This document shows, piece by piece, positions 53,134 through 60,836 of a stretch of DNA of 64,000 bases (positions are counted from its first letter, which is position 1; each line of letters starts with the position of its first letter). A program made the translations under genes and the position numbers. Source of the stretch: Trinickia violacea (GTDB taxonomy: Bacteria; Pseudomonadota; Gammaproteobacteria; Burkholderiales; Burkholderiaceae); assembly GCF_005280735.1 (NCBI RefSeq), contig NZ_CP040078.1, positions 2,294,001 through 2,358,000 of the forward strand. The letters are read 5' to 3'. The notes below the pieces were generated by a model. That model saw nothing but the letters and a program-made list of their open reading frames with translations, had not been told where the DNA came from and did no database searches.

Positions 53134-54314
53134 ACATGCCGATGGAAACCACCGAAGCCCCCTCGCAGGGCCGCGTGAATTGTCATGTCGTGAATCGCGT
53201 CGCGATCCTGACACTCGACCGGCCGCACGCGTTGAACGCGCTTTCGCACGACATGGTGCGCGAGTTGACCGAGCACGTCGAACGCTGCCGCACGGACGAC
53301 AGGATCGTCGCACTCGTCTTGCGAGGCAGCGGCGAAAAGGGCTTCTGCGCGGGCGGCGACGTGCGCGCGCTTTACCACGCGTCCCGCACGTCGAGCCCAG
53401 CGGACGCCACGCCCCCATGGCAGCAATTCTTCATCGACGAATACCGGCTCGATTTCGCACTGCACGCGTTTCCGAAGCCGATCGTCGCGCTGATGGACGG
53501 CATCACGATGGGCGGCGGCATGGGGCTCGCACAGGCGGCGACGCTGCGCATTGCAACCGAGCGCAGCAAGATCGCGATGCCCGAGACGCGCATCGGCTTC
53601 GTGCCCGATGTCGGCGCCACGCGCTTCCTGAGCGTCATGCCGGTCGAGCTCGAGCTGTACGTCGGCCTGACCGGCACGACGCTCACGGGCGCCGACGCCG
53701 TGCGCTGCCGCCTCGCGGATGCCTGCGTGCCGAGCGAATGGCTGCGCACGTTCGAAGAGCGGCTGCAGCGCATGCCTGCTGACGACATCGAGCGGCTCGA
53801 GCGGCACCTTGCCGACGTCTTCATCCCGCCTGCGAACGTCACGCCGCACGCGGCCATCGACGCCTTCATGCCGCTCATCGTCAAGCACTTCGCCGCACGT
53901 CTCACGGTTCCGGAAATCGCGGCATCGCTCGCCGCCGATTCGCAGCTCGATCCGCCGCGCGAACTGCGCACCTGGCTGCAAGCGACGCTCGACGCGCTGT
54001 CCGCGCATTCGCCGACGATGCTGCGCGTGACCCGCGAGGCGCTGCTGCGCGGACGCTCGATGACGCTCGCGGAATGCTTTCGGATGGAACTCGGCATCGC
54101 CACGCGCGCGATCGACGAAGGCGATTTTCGCGAAGGCGTGCGCGCCCATCTCGTCGACAAGGACCGTCAGCCGCGCTGGCAGCCCGCCACGCTGACGGAG
54201 GTTCGCGTCGAACGCGAGCGGCATTTCCTCCGCTCGCCGTGGACGAGCGACAAGCACCCGCTCGCCGAGCTCGGTGCGTTGCCGCAGGAACGCGCGTCGA
54301 AGCTCGCGGCTTAG
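53130..54314 (+). CDS. 3-Hydroxyisobutyryl-CoA hydrolase
   Basis: 394 residues, the length of the hydrolase subgroup of the crotonase fold rather than of plain hydratases (about 260). GFCAGGDVRALY near 72 and DGITMGGGMGLA near 123 form the oxyanion hole, and MPETRIGFVPDVGATRFL near 150 carries the catalytic Glu and Asp typical of HIBYL-CoA hydrolases. It frees 3-hydroxyisobutyrate, the substrate of MmsB. The ATG overlaps the hydratase stop; it is the last gene of the valine cluster and convergent with cepR, 7 bp away. Confidence 0.92.
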   Translation: MNMPMETTEAPSQGRVNCHVVNRVAILTLDRPHALNALSHDMVRELTEHVERCRTDDRIVALVLRGSGEKGFCAGGDVRALYHASRTSSPADATPPWQQFFIDEYRLDFALHAFPKPIVALMDGITMGGGMGLAQAATLRIATERSKIAMPETRIGFVPDVGATRFLSVMPVELELYVGLTGTTLTGADAVRCRLADACVPSEWLRTFEERLQRMPADDIERLERHLADVFIPPANVTPHAAIDAFMPLIVKHFAARLTVPEIAASLAADSQLDPPRELRTWLQATLDALSAHSPTMLRVTREALLRGRSMTLAECFRMELGIATRAIDEGDFREGVRAHLVDKDRQPRWQPATLTEVRVERERHFLRSPWTSDKHPLAELGALPQERASKLAA

Positions 54315-54321
54315 GCTGAAC

Positions 54322-55041
54322 TCAAGCCGAATCGATGAGCCCCATCGCGATCGCCTTCACGACCGCTTGCACCTTATTGGTCGCCGAGAGCTTGAACAGA
54401 ATGTTGTTGACGTGAAAATTGACCGTGCGCTCGGAGATGTTGAGGATCTGACCGATCTCGCACGATGTCTTCCCCTCGCCGGTCCAGCACAGCACCTCGC
54501 GCTCGCGCGGCGTCAGCATGACGCTCGCTTCGGGCGCGAGCTTCGGCACGAGAAACTGGCTCATCATCGTGTGCGTGATATTCGCGAGCCAGCTCGTTTG
54601 CAGCGTCAAATCGTCGATTTCGGAGGGCGTGAGCGGATCGGACGGACGCGAGATCGTCAGGAGTCCGTACACACCGTGCGCGGCCCAGCTCGAATGCGCG
54701 ACGCCGACCGCCATCCCGAAGTCGTGCGCGTCTTCCCATAGCTTCGGCGAATCCTCCGGCGGCGCGTCGGGCCAGACGATCAGCCCCGTGCTGTTCATCC
54801 CCTCGCGCACCGTCGGATCGATTTGCAGAAAGTTGCTGTCCTGATAGTGCTTCATCCACCCCGTGGGATACGTATCGAAAATGGCCACCGTGGGCTTCGA
54901 TACCGGCAGCGGCACACGAATCCCATAGCAGCAATACTCGAAGCCCAGCTTCTTGGCGAAATCAGCGATCTGCGTGAACAGTTGCTGCTCGGACCCCGCG
55001 CTGCGAAACTGTTGATAAGCGTCTTGCCATAGCAACCCCAT
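54322..55041 (-). CDS. cepR: LuxR-family quorum regulator, CepR type
   Basis: 239 residues, the length of CepR. The autoinducer-binding domain (about 5-165) has YCCYGIRVPLPVSKP near 37, DTYPTGWMKHY near 56, QIDPTVREG near 74 and VWPD near 89, the conserved ligand-pocket residues of AHL receptors. The C-terminal LuxR helix-turn-helix (about 178-235) includes LTPREREVLCWTGEGKTSCE. It binds an AHL and activates lux-box promoters. The ATG at 55039-55041 (MGLLWQDAYQQF) has GGGGAAAA before it; the frame extends 25 codons further upstream but family similarity starts here. It is divergent from rsaM. Confidence 0.92.
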   Translation of the reverse strand: MGLLWQDAYQQFRSAGSEQQLFTQIADFAKKLGFEYCCYGIRVPLPVSKPTVAIFDTYPTGWMKHYQDSNFLQIDPTVREGMNSTGLIVWPDAPPEDSPKLWEDAHDFGMAVGVAHSSWAAHGVYGLLTISRPSDPLTPSEIDDLTLQTSWLANITHTMMSQFLVPKLAPEASVMLTPREREVLCWTGEGKTSCEIGQILNISERTVNFHVNNILFKLSATNKVQAVVKAIAMGLIDSA

Positions 55042-55061
55042 TTTTTCCCCGCACATCGTAA

Positions 55062-55081
55062 GACTGTCATAGTTAGCAGGT
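55062..55081. promoter_or_regulatory. Lux-box-like site between cepR and rsaM
   Basis: GACTGTCATAGTTAGCAGGT fits NNCT-N12-AGNN and shares 12 of 16 core bases with the perfect box before cepI. Its centre (55071.5) lies about 43 bp before the rsaM ATG and about 30 bp before the cepR ATG, so it could serve either gene. Confidence 0.5.
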
Positions 55082-55114
55082 CTCACCAGGTCGGCGGGCT
55101 GATACAGTCCCGCC

Positions 55115-55558
55115 ATGAAACCCTCTCCCGCACTTCTGCATAGCCCTTCCCCCGATGGCTATGTCCGTGTTCCAGAATGCGTGCTTGCGGATTTGCAATT
55201 GGTCCACGTGGATTCCGGCATCGATGAATCATTGCTCTCCGATCTGCGCGCCAGCGATGTCGATGCCGTACGCGCGGGCTACACGGAATGGCAGAGAATG
55301 CGGCGCCCTGGTGCTGCGCACATATCGGTGGGGTGGGACTGGTATCTCGACCGCACAACCGGTGCGCTCCTCGTCGCCTGGGACGACGTCAGAAGCAACA
55401 TCATGTGCATCGACCGGCGCGGCCTCGACCTCGGCATGGCGCGCACGGCGAAGGCGCTCATCTGCAGACTCGCTCAGCTGAACTGGCCGAACGAAGTGGC
55501 AAACGCCGTGCTCGTGCCGCGCTTCAACTTGCGCGCCTGCGGCTCCGGCCTTCACTAG
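55115..55558 (+). CDS. rsaM: RsaM-like quorum-sensing repressor (DUF4902)
   Basis: 147 residues, the length of RsaM proteins of Burkholderia, and in their standard place between cepR and cepI. A core of SVGWDWYLDRTTGALLVAWD (about 71-90) is followed by RGLDLGMARTAKALICRLA. No DNA-binding helix-turn-helix is visible; RsaM has a distinct fold of its own and lowers AHL production. I see no ribosome site, and the lux-box position predicts a transcript starting close to the ATG, so the mRNA may be leaderless. The next 150 bp hold a perfect lux box for cepI. Confidence 0.85.
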   Translation: MKPSPALLHSPSPDGYVRVPECVLADLQLVHVDSGIDESLLSDLRASDVDAVRAGYTEWQRMRRPGAAHISVGWDWYLDRTTGALLVAWDDVRSNIMCIDRRGLDLGMARTAKALICRLAQLNWPNEVANAVLVPRFNLRACGSGLH

Positions 55559-55709
55559 CGCCATCCGCTCCCAATACGCTCTTCCAACCCCCACTAATTA
55601 TCTCGAAATAATCCTTCCGCTCTCTTTATAAGCAAACTCCGGGCGCATTTCAATCTCATTATGAATAGGCGCCGGGGTGCCGCCAACGCCCTCTCATCTG
55701 ACGTAAACG

Positions 55710-55729
55710 CCTGTCAACGTTGACAGTTT
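55710..55729 (+). promoter_or_regulatory. Lux (cep) box of cepI
   Basis: CTGTCAACGTTGACAG (55712-55727) is a perfect 16-bp palindrome fitting CT-N12-AG. A TGTAAT at 55750-55755 is a likely -10; the implied transcription start near 55762 puts the box centre at about -42, the usual class II activator position. Confidence 0.8.
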
Positions 55730-55787
55730 CGTGTCCTCGGGGCGCGCGATGTAATGCGCTCATTAAAAAAGCACACGCGAGGACTTC

Positions 55788-56420
55788 ATGCGAACGTCAG
55801 TTCATGGCGACGGGCGGTTGCCCGCGCCCCTCGACACGGCTCTCGCGCACTATCGGCATCGAATCTTCGTCGAACAGCTCGGCTGGAAGCTCCCAGGCGC
55901 CGACGATCACTTCGAGCGCGATCAATACGACCGGGAAGACACGGTTTATGTGGTCGCTCGTGACGACGAGACGGGGTCGATCTGCGGTTGCGCCAGACTC
56001 TTGCCGACAACCCGCCCCTATTTGCTGCAGGAACTGTTCCCGTTTCTTCTCGCGGACGACATGCCGGCCCCCGCCGCCCGCGATGTCTGGGAGTTGTCGC
56101 GATTTGCGGCAAACCCGGCGGCGAATCCGGCCGCGTCCGACCTCAACCACGAGGACTCGGCTTGGGCCGTGCGGCCGATGCTGGCGTCGGTCGTCGAGTG
56201 CGCCGCAAAGCTTGGCGCGCGCCAATTGATCGGTGTGACGTTTCTCAGCATGGAGCGGCTGTTCCGGCGAATCGGCGTGCACGCGCACCGGGCGGGCGCG
56301 CCGCGGCGGATCGACGACCGGATGGTGGTCGCGTGCTGGATCGACATCGATAGCCAGACGCTGAGCGCACTGGGGCTCGATCCCTCATTAGGGCTCATGC
56401 AGTCGAAGCTGGCGGCTTGA
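55788..56420 (+). CDS. cepI: AHL synthase, CepI type
   Basis: 210 residues, LuxI family. Conserved residues appear in order: YRHRIFVEQLGW near 22-33 (Arg24, Phe27, Trp33), FERDQYDREDTVY near 42 with the acidic pair, GCARLLPTTRPYLL near 67, WELSRFA near 100 with the key Glu, and the C-terminal ARQLIGVTFLSMERLFRR. It uses SAM and acyl-ACP to make an acyl-homoserine lactone, most likely C8 as in other CepI proteins; the chain length is an inference. The ATG has GAGGA upstream and a perfect lux box lies 59 bp before it. The P450-like gene follows. Confidence 0.95.
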   Translation: MRTSVHGDGRLPAPLDTALAHYRHRIFVEQLGWKLPGADDHFERDQYDREDTVYVVARDDETGSICGCARLLPTTRPYLLQELFPFLLADDMPAPAARDVWELSRFAANPAANPAASDLNHEDSAWAVRPMLASVVECAAKLGARQLIGVTFLSMERLFRRIGVHAHRAGAPRRIDDRMVVACWIDIDSQTLSALGLDPSLGLMQSKLAA

Positions 56421-56470
56421 GCCAGCCATCCCTGGCGACTAGCCATCCGCAACTATCTGAAATCGCACGC

Positions 56471-57520
56471 ATGACGCCTCCCGCTTTGTCGCTCACGCCC
56501 TTGGCCCTGCCGCTCGATACGGGGCGCGATCCGGCGCGCGCGAGCGCCGCGCCTCGGCTCGACACTCGGCTTCGTTCGGAACGGGCGGCTCGCAAAGCGA
56601 GCGGCGCGCTCGCGCTGTGCTATCGCGGTGAGATCCATTCGTTGCTGGAGCAGCGTGTCCCGCCCGCCGAAAGCGGGCCCGCAGCGCTCGAGGCGCTGGC
56701 CGCGCTTTGGCACATCGATATGCCGCCGCGCGTCGCGCGCGACGCCGCGCACGTGTTCGCGCCGCAGGAAGACGGCGCCTCGCCGCGCTTCGGCGCCTGG
56801 GAGGCTCGCGCATGCCCGCCCAAGGCGCTCGCGGCACTGCAAGCCTGCGCGCGATCGACCGTGAGAAACCGCCTGACGCTGATCCAGTCGCGTGCGCGCT
56901 CGACCTTCGATCTCGTCGAAGAGATCGCACAGCCGCTCTGGCCGGACGTGCTCGCGGCATGGTGCGGTCTCGCCGAACAGCAGCGCCGCCGGCTCCATCA
57001 TCTCGGCCGCGCCCTGCGGCTGGCGCTCGTGCCCGGCAAGCTGTCCCGCGCCGGCGTCACAAGCGCGATTGGCGCCATCGACGAGCTGCACCGGATCTTC
57101 GCCAGCGCCTATCGCCAGCCGCGCGATGTGACGCGCATGCCGAGCCTGTTTGCTGCCCTCGAGAGCGGCTGGACACCGGCGCTCGGCCCGATCGAGGATG
57201 TAATCGTTATCGCAGGCATGCGGATCTTGCTTTGCGGCAGCGAAGGCGTGCCTGGGCGGATTGGCGATCTCGTCAATCTGCTGATCGATCGGCGCGAGCT
57301 GGCGGCGGAATGGCTCGCGCGGCCCGACGCCCTCGCCCGCTTCGTCAATCCCGGCCAGCGCTCGCTAGCCCAGGCGCTCGCTCAAATGCAGGCGCAAGCC
57401 GTCCTCGAAGTCCTGCTGCCGTGCTTCGACCGTATCGATCGCGCGCCGCGCGGCACCACGTGGCAGACGCGCTCCGGGTTGAAGCGCCTCGAGCACCTCG
57501 TGTTGCGCCTCGGCGCTTGA
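56471..57520 (+). CDS. Cytochrome-P450-like protein lacking recognisable heme motifs
   Basis: 349 residues from this ATG. Segments read like a P450: TVRNRLTLIQSRARSTFDLV then EEIAQPLWPDVLAAWCGLAE (helix B'-to-E region, about 130-175), and a C-terminal PGQRSLAQALAQMQAQAVLE followed by a WQTRSGLKRLEHLVLRL tail like the end of class I P450s. I find no AGxxT I-helix motif, no ExxR and no FxxGxxxCxG heme-thiolate loop, and the protein is 50 or so residues shorter than usual. It is probably a non-catalytic relative. A TTG at 56417 overlapping the cepI stop is an alternative start that would couple the two genes. Related P450-like genes behind cepI-type synthases would support a quorum-regulated role. 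Confidence 0.6.
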   Translation: MTPPALSLTPLALPLDTGRDPARASAAPRLDTRLRSERAARKASGALALCYRGEIHSLLEQRVPPAESGPAALEALAALWHIDMPPRVARDAAHVFAPQEDGASPRFGAWEARACPPKALAALQACARSTVRNRLTLIQSRARSTFDLVEEIAQPLWPDVLAAWCGLAEQQRRRLHHLGRALRLALVPGKLSRAGVTSAIGAIDELHRIFASAYRQPRDVTRMPSLFAALESGWTPALGPIEDVIVIAGMRILLCGSEGVPGRIGDLVNLLIDRRELAAEWLARPDALARFVNPGQRSLAQALAQMQAQAVLEVLLPCFDRIDRAPRGTTWQTRSGLKRLEHLVLRLGA

Positions 57521-57541
57521 ATAACCCACCGCCAAGCATGG

Positions 57542-57575
57542 GATCAGAGTAGGCGCTAAAGCGCTAACTCTGATC
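57542..57575 (+). repeat. UAAA-loop hairpin element, copy 3
   Basis: GATCAGAGT-A-GGCGC-TAAA-GCGCT-A-ACTCTGATC; the outer 9-bp stem is perfect and the inner stem closes with a G-T wobble. It is preceded by AAGCATGG and ends 5 bp before the AGGAG ribosome site of the next gene, the same arrangement as copy 2 before mmsB. Confidence 0.75.
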
Positions 57576-57591
57576 GACATAGGAGATCAAC

Positions 57592-58482
57592 GTGCCCAAA
57601 CCTTCCGCCTCCCGCGTGGCGTTATCAGGTTTCAGCTTCGCCAAGCGAGCGCGGATGGCGCTCGAATATCCAGGCGTTGCACAACGTATGCCGTTTGTGC
57701 GCCTCAACCGCGACGGCCTTGTGTTCAGCCTCGGCGAGCCCGCCAAACTGCCGCCGGTCAGCCTGCCTAGGCCAGCCGCGATCGTTTGCGGAAACGAGCC
57801 GCTGTGCGACATGCGCGTGGTCATACGCAGCGTGGATCGCGCCATCGGCGGCAGGCTGGAACTGACCGTCCAGCCTTCGCGCGCAGACGATGACGAGCTG
57901 CTCTGGCAAACGCTGCGTGCCTACCAACAGCGGCACCGGCGTGACCTTGTCCACTGGTCGCTCGTGCGGCAGCCAGAGCCAGGCCGCGCGCCCGATCACA
58001 CCCGCCACGCGCAGTTGCGGCGGCTGCGCGTGCCGCTCGCGACCGGCTGGAGCTGCGAATCGCAAAACGACCCGGCTGCGGGCGAACCGCTCGACGCCTG
58101 CGCGCTTCACACCGCGACGTTGACGGTCGAGCGTCGCGACGACGCGCTCTTTCTCGCCGACTGGCTCGAATACCACTTCGCGGAAATCGACGCGCGCTCG
58201 AAACTCGCGTCGCCCTTTGTCTTATTGCAGGAAGTCGAATCGCGGCTGACGGGCCGGGATGTGCGCGTCCAATTCCGCTACGAATTCGCCGCTATGGCTG
58301 CGCAGGAAGCGACGAAGCAAGTCTGCGGCTGGATCGAGACGGAACTGGCGACGCGCTTTCACATGCCCGTCGAGTGCGTTCTGGATGAGGCGCCGGGCCA
58401 GTCGGGCGCCGATGCCGAACTCACGGCCAACGGCGCGCCCGACGACGGAACGCTCGCAGGCTACTCGTTCTCTTCGAAGTAG
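57592..58482 (+). CDS. Unrecognised protein of the cepI neighbourhood, weakly HMG-CoA-reductase-like C-terminus
   Basis: 296 residues, GTG start with AGGAG six bases upstream. I do not recognise it with confidence. The N-terminal third (FAKRARMALEYPGVAQRMPF, then DMRVVIRSVDRAIGGRLELT) alternates short strands in a way that recalls a PilZ-like barrel. The C-terminal third (ALFLADWLEYHFAEIDARSK, then GRDVRVQFRYEFAAMAAQEA and KQVCGWIE) faintly follows the substrate-binding part of class I HMG-CoA reductases, but the DAMGMNM signature and the catalytic Glu/Lys/Asp motifs are missing. No signal peptide or membrane helix. It may be in one transcript with cepI and the P450-like gene. Its end overlaps convergent ribA by 22 bp. 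Confidence 0.55.
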   Translation: MPKPSASRVALSGFSFAKRARMALEYPGVAQRMPFVRLNRDGLVFSLGEPAKLPPVSLPRPAAIVCGNEPLCDMRVVIRSVDRAIGGRLELTVQPSRADDDELLWQTLRAYQQRHRRDLVHWSLVRQPEPGRAPDHTRHAQLRRLRVPLATGWSCESQNDPAAGEPLDACALHTATLTVERRDDALFLADWLEYHFAEIDARSKLASPFVLLQEVESRLTGRDVRVQFRYEFAAMAAQEATKQVCGWIETELATRFHMPVECVLDEAPGQSGADAELTANGAPDDGTLAGYSFSSK

Positions 58483-59111
58483 AAGTGGCCGAATTTGACC
58501 TGCTTCGTGCGGATGTAGCGTTCGTTTTCTTCACGCACCGGGATCGCGAGCGCGACGCGCTCGCAAACCGGAATGCCGTGTTTCGACAGCGTGTCGAACT
58601 TCTTCGGGTTGTTGCTCATCAGCCGCACCGACGTCACCTTGAGGATGCGCAGAATCGCTGCGGCGGAGTCGTACTCGCGCGCATCGTCGGGCAAGCCGAG
58701 CTCGAGATTCGCCTCGACGGTATCGAGCCCCTGTTCTTGCAGCGCGTACGCCCGAATCTTGTTGGAAAGGCCGATGCCGCGCCCTTCGTGCCCGCGCAGA
58801 TAAAGCAGCACACCGCGCCCTTCGGCCGCGATGTAGCGCAACGCCAGGTCGAGCTGCTCGCCGCAATCGCAGCGATACGAACCCAATACGTCGCCCGTCA
58901 GGCATTCCGAATGCAAGCGCGTCAGCACCGACTGCTGATCGCCGACCTCACCCATGACGAGCGCCAGATGCTCGGCATCGCCCCCGTTCACGCGAAACGC
59001 GTACGAAGTGAACGTGCCGTAGCGGGTGGGAAGCGTCGCCGTTGCGGCGAGCGTGACGCATTCTCCGGCGGAGGCGCCATCGGCTGGCGACGAAGTGTGA
59101 GGCGTGGACAT
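58461..59111 (-). CDS. ribA: GTP cyclohydrolase II RibA
   Basis: 216 residues, stand-alone RibA without the RibB half. The zinc ligands are in HSECLTGDVLGSYRCDCGEQ (near 68-87, three Cys), and LRGHEGRGIGL near 105 is the GTP-binding and catalytic segment, with SNNPKKF near 165. It opens the GTP ring as the first step of riboflavin synthesis. The ATG at 59109-59111 is used; the frame continues upstream only to a TTG. A 17-bp palindrome lies about 37 bp before the start. The 3' end overlaps the preceding gene by 22 bp in convergent orientation. Confidence 0.93.
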   Translation of the reverse strand: MSTPHTSSPADGASAGECVTLAATATLPTRYGTFTSYAFRVNGGDAEHLALVMGEVGDQQSVLTRLHSECLTGDVLGSYRCDCGEQLDLALRYIAAEGRGVLLYLRGHEGRGIGLSNKIRAYALQEQGLDTVEANLELGLPDDAREYDSAAAILRILKVTSVRLMSNNPKKFDTLSKHGIPVCERVALAIPVREENERYIRTKQVKFGHFYFEENE

Positions 59112-59147
59112 GGCGATAGGCAAGTGCGCGAGGCAGGATTTCAGGGT

Positions 59148-59164
59148 GTACCGGCAACCGGTAC
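59148..59164. promoter_or_regulatory. Short perfect inverted repeat upstream of ribA
   Basis: GTACCGG-CAA-CCGGTAC, 7-bp arms with a 3-bp centre, 37 bp before the ribA ATG. Operator or small leader hairpin; nothing further can be said. Confidence 0.4.
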
Positions 59165-59343
59165 GCGGAATCGAAGTTTACCGCTAATCCCAATATCAGT
59201 TTCGGAACGCACTTTTGCGCGCTTGCATACAAGCTAAGGGTCGGCCCTGGCGCGAGACGCCGCGCACGCGCCTATACTTGAACCCAAGCAACTCGCTTTT
59301 GCCGTTGAACCGTGCCCCTTAACATCAAAACGGAGACACCTTC

Positions 59344-59784
59344 ATGCCAAGCGTTGCGCAAATCATCAAGTCCAAACCCGAGCAGTCCGTCGTGACGATC
59401 GAGGCCGACAAATCGGTCTTCGACGCCATCAAGCTCATGTCCGACCGGCAAATCGGCGCGCTCATCGTGACGCAGGGCGCCGACATCGTCGGCATCGTCA
59501 CCGAACGCGACTACGCTCGCAAAGTCGTGCTGATGGACCGCTCGTCAAAAACCACGCCTGTGCGCGACATCATGACCAGGTCGGTGCGCTACGTGCGCTT
59601 GAACGAGACCGCGCAGGACTGCATGGCGCTCATGACCGAGCACCGGATGCGTCACCTGCCTGTCATCGACGACGGCAAGCTCGTCGGCATGGTGTCGATC
59701 GGGGATCTGGTGAAGAACATCATCTCGGAGCAGCAGTTCACGATCGAGCAGCTCGAGCACTACATCACGGGGGCGCACACCTGA
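59344..59784 (+). CDS. CBS-domain pair protein
   Basis: 146 residues made of two CBS domains and nothing else: residues about 1-70 (SVFDAIKLMSDRQIGALIVT ... VGIVTERDYARKV) and about 75-140 (PVRDIMTRSVRYV ... MRHLPVIDDGKLVGMVSIGD). Such stand-alone pairs bind adenosine nucleotides and modulate partner proteins in the cytoplasm; the partner is unknown. The ATG has CGGAGA upstream. It is monocistronic and lies between the two quorum circuits without an obvious link to them. Confidence 0.9.
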   Translation: MPSVAQIIKSKPEQSVVTIEADKSVFDAIKLMSDRQIGALIVTQGADIVGIVTERDYARKVVLMDRSSKTTPVRDIMTRSVRYVRLNETAQDCMALMTEHRMRHLPVIDDGKLVGMVSIGDLVKNIISEQQFTIEQLEHYITGAHT

Positions 59785-59898
59785 GTTCGGCGCATCCGCG
59801 ACATCGGCAGGCGCGCCGCGCATCGGGCGATGCGGGCTAGTCTGCCGCAAACTACGTCGCACGGCGCCTTGCGCGCCGCGCGTGCCGGCGACTCAATA

Positions 59899-60222
59899 TC
59901 AGCGGCCGAAGTAGACCGACATCGGGCCATTGGCGTTCGCAGCCGGACCACCCACTTGCGACGCACCGCTCACTTGCGGGCCGTAGCCGCTCGTACCGGC
60001 CGTGGCGGTCTGCACGTCCTGCCTGTGCACGCGCTGTTCTGCCGCCTGGATGTCGGACGGATAGGTCAGGTTGTCCGATCCCGGCTGATACCCCGCTTTT
60101 TCCAATTGCACGAGTTCTGCGCGCACTTGCGCGCGGCTCAGCGGCTGGGCGGATTGAGCAAACGAAGGCACCGGTGCGGCCAGGACAGTAGCGAGGACAG
60201 CTGCGTAGACGATCGATTTCAT
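59899..60222 (-). CDS. DUF4148 family exported protein
   Basis: 107 residues. The signal peptide is MKSIVYAAVLATVLAAPVPSFA (cleavage before QS). The mature part contains SRAQVRAELVQLEKAGYQPG (about 29-48), the conserved core of DUF4148 proteins, which are abundant in Burkholderiaceae, often in many paralogues, and of unknown function. The C-terminal 40 residues are Gly/Ala/Ser-rich. It would be periplasmic or secreted. Confidence 0.88.
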   Translation of the reverse strand: MKSIVYAAVLATVLAAPVPSFAQSAQPLSRAQVRAELVQLEKAGYQPGSDNLTYPSDIQAAEQRVHRQDVQTATAGTSGYGPQVSGASQVGGPAANANGPMSVYFGR

Positions 60223-60776
60223 GATGATTACCTCCCGATTTTGTGGTTGCGTCGCAACGACTGGATGTCTTAAGCGATTAACTTCAGTCTAGTCAGCACC
60301 ACTTTCGGCAAAAACCCCCGTCTCGGATAAGCACTTTTACAATCTCAGAAAGAATGCCGCATCAAAGCGTTACGCTTCTCGCGAAGCACTACGCGTTTCG
60401 CATTAATGTTCATCGATGGGAAAATCGAGCCGGCCGCGGATTTGAGATGAGGCTCATGCGGGAAAAACGATCAAAAAATCGGACTAGTCGCAATGCCGGT
60501 ACTAATCGATTGCTTTGCGCGATTCGTTTCACACGCTGCCTGCGATAACACGCGGCTATGCGACGCATGGTTGCGTAATTCAATCCGCGCCGCGCTAGAC
60601 AGGCGGTGCGGTACACGCCAATCCACACTTGAAATGGAATTCAAACGCAGCAGACAAACATTGACGGCGCATTTAGCATCACTACTCAAGTACGGCAATG
60701 AAGGATAAGACGTTAAAGATGTATTTGTCTGGTATGATTTTTCAAGTACCACCATTGCCTCCAAAAGGAGAGCCAA

Positions 60777-60808
60777 TTCGGTGAAAGCGATTCAACCTAT
60801 TCACCGAA
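60777..60808 (+). promoter_or_regulatory. Inverted repeat over a possible leader start, before luxR2
   Basis: TTCGGTGAA (60777-60785) and TTCACCGAA (60800-60808) are a perfect 9-bp inverted repeat with a 14-bp spacer, 28 bp before the luxR2 ATG. The left arm contains the GTG of the leader frame. As RNA it would form a hairpin that hides that start; as DNA it could be an operator. Confidence 0.45.
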
Positions 60809-60813
60809 CATAG
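60781..60813 (+). CDS. Possible 10-residue leader peptide before luxR2
   Basis: GTG AAA GCG ATT CAA CCT ATT CAC CGA ACA TAG, reading (f)MKAIQPIHRT. AAAAGGAG (about 60763-60770) lies 10 bases upstream, a good ribosome site that is otherwise unexplained, since luxR2 has its own GAGGG at 60827. Translation of this frame would open the overlapping hairpin. Expression is not shown by sequence alone. Confidence 0.3.
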   Translation: MKAIQPIHRT

Positions 60814-60836
60814 CCTTTGCAACTTCCGAGGGTGAA

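Larger units (their letters stand above)
60223..60836. other. AT-richer intergenic region upstream of luxR2
   Basis: 614 bp without a protein gene I can support apart from a possible 10-residue leader. By eye it is clearly less GC-rich than the rest of the window. It contains an extended -10 (TGGTATGAT, 60730-60738), a GTG-started leader frame with its own AAAAGGAG, and a 9-bp perfect inverted repeat just before luxR2. Confidence 0.6.

Noticed and set aside
57592..58482. Firm HMG-CoA reductase annotation
   Set aside because: Likeness is faint and all catalytic motifs are missing, so the gene is left unnamed.
60354..60708. Two short plus-strand frames in the AT-rich region before luxR2
   Set aside because: No ribosome site, Arg/Cys-rich composition and overlap with each other; likely chance.
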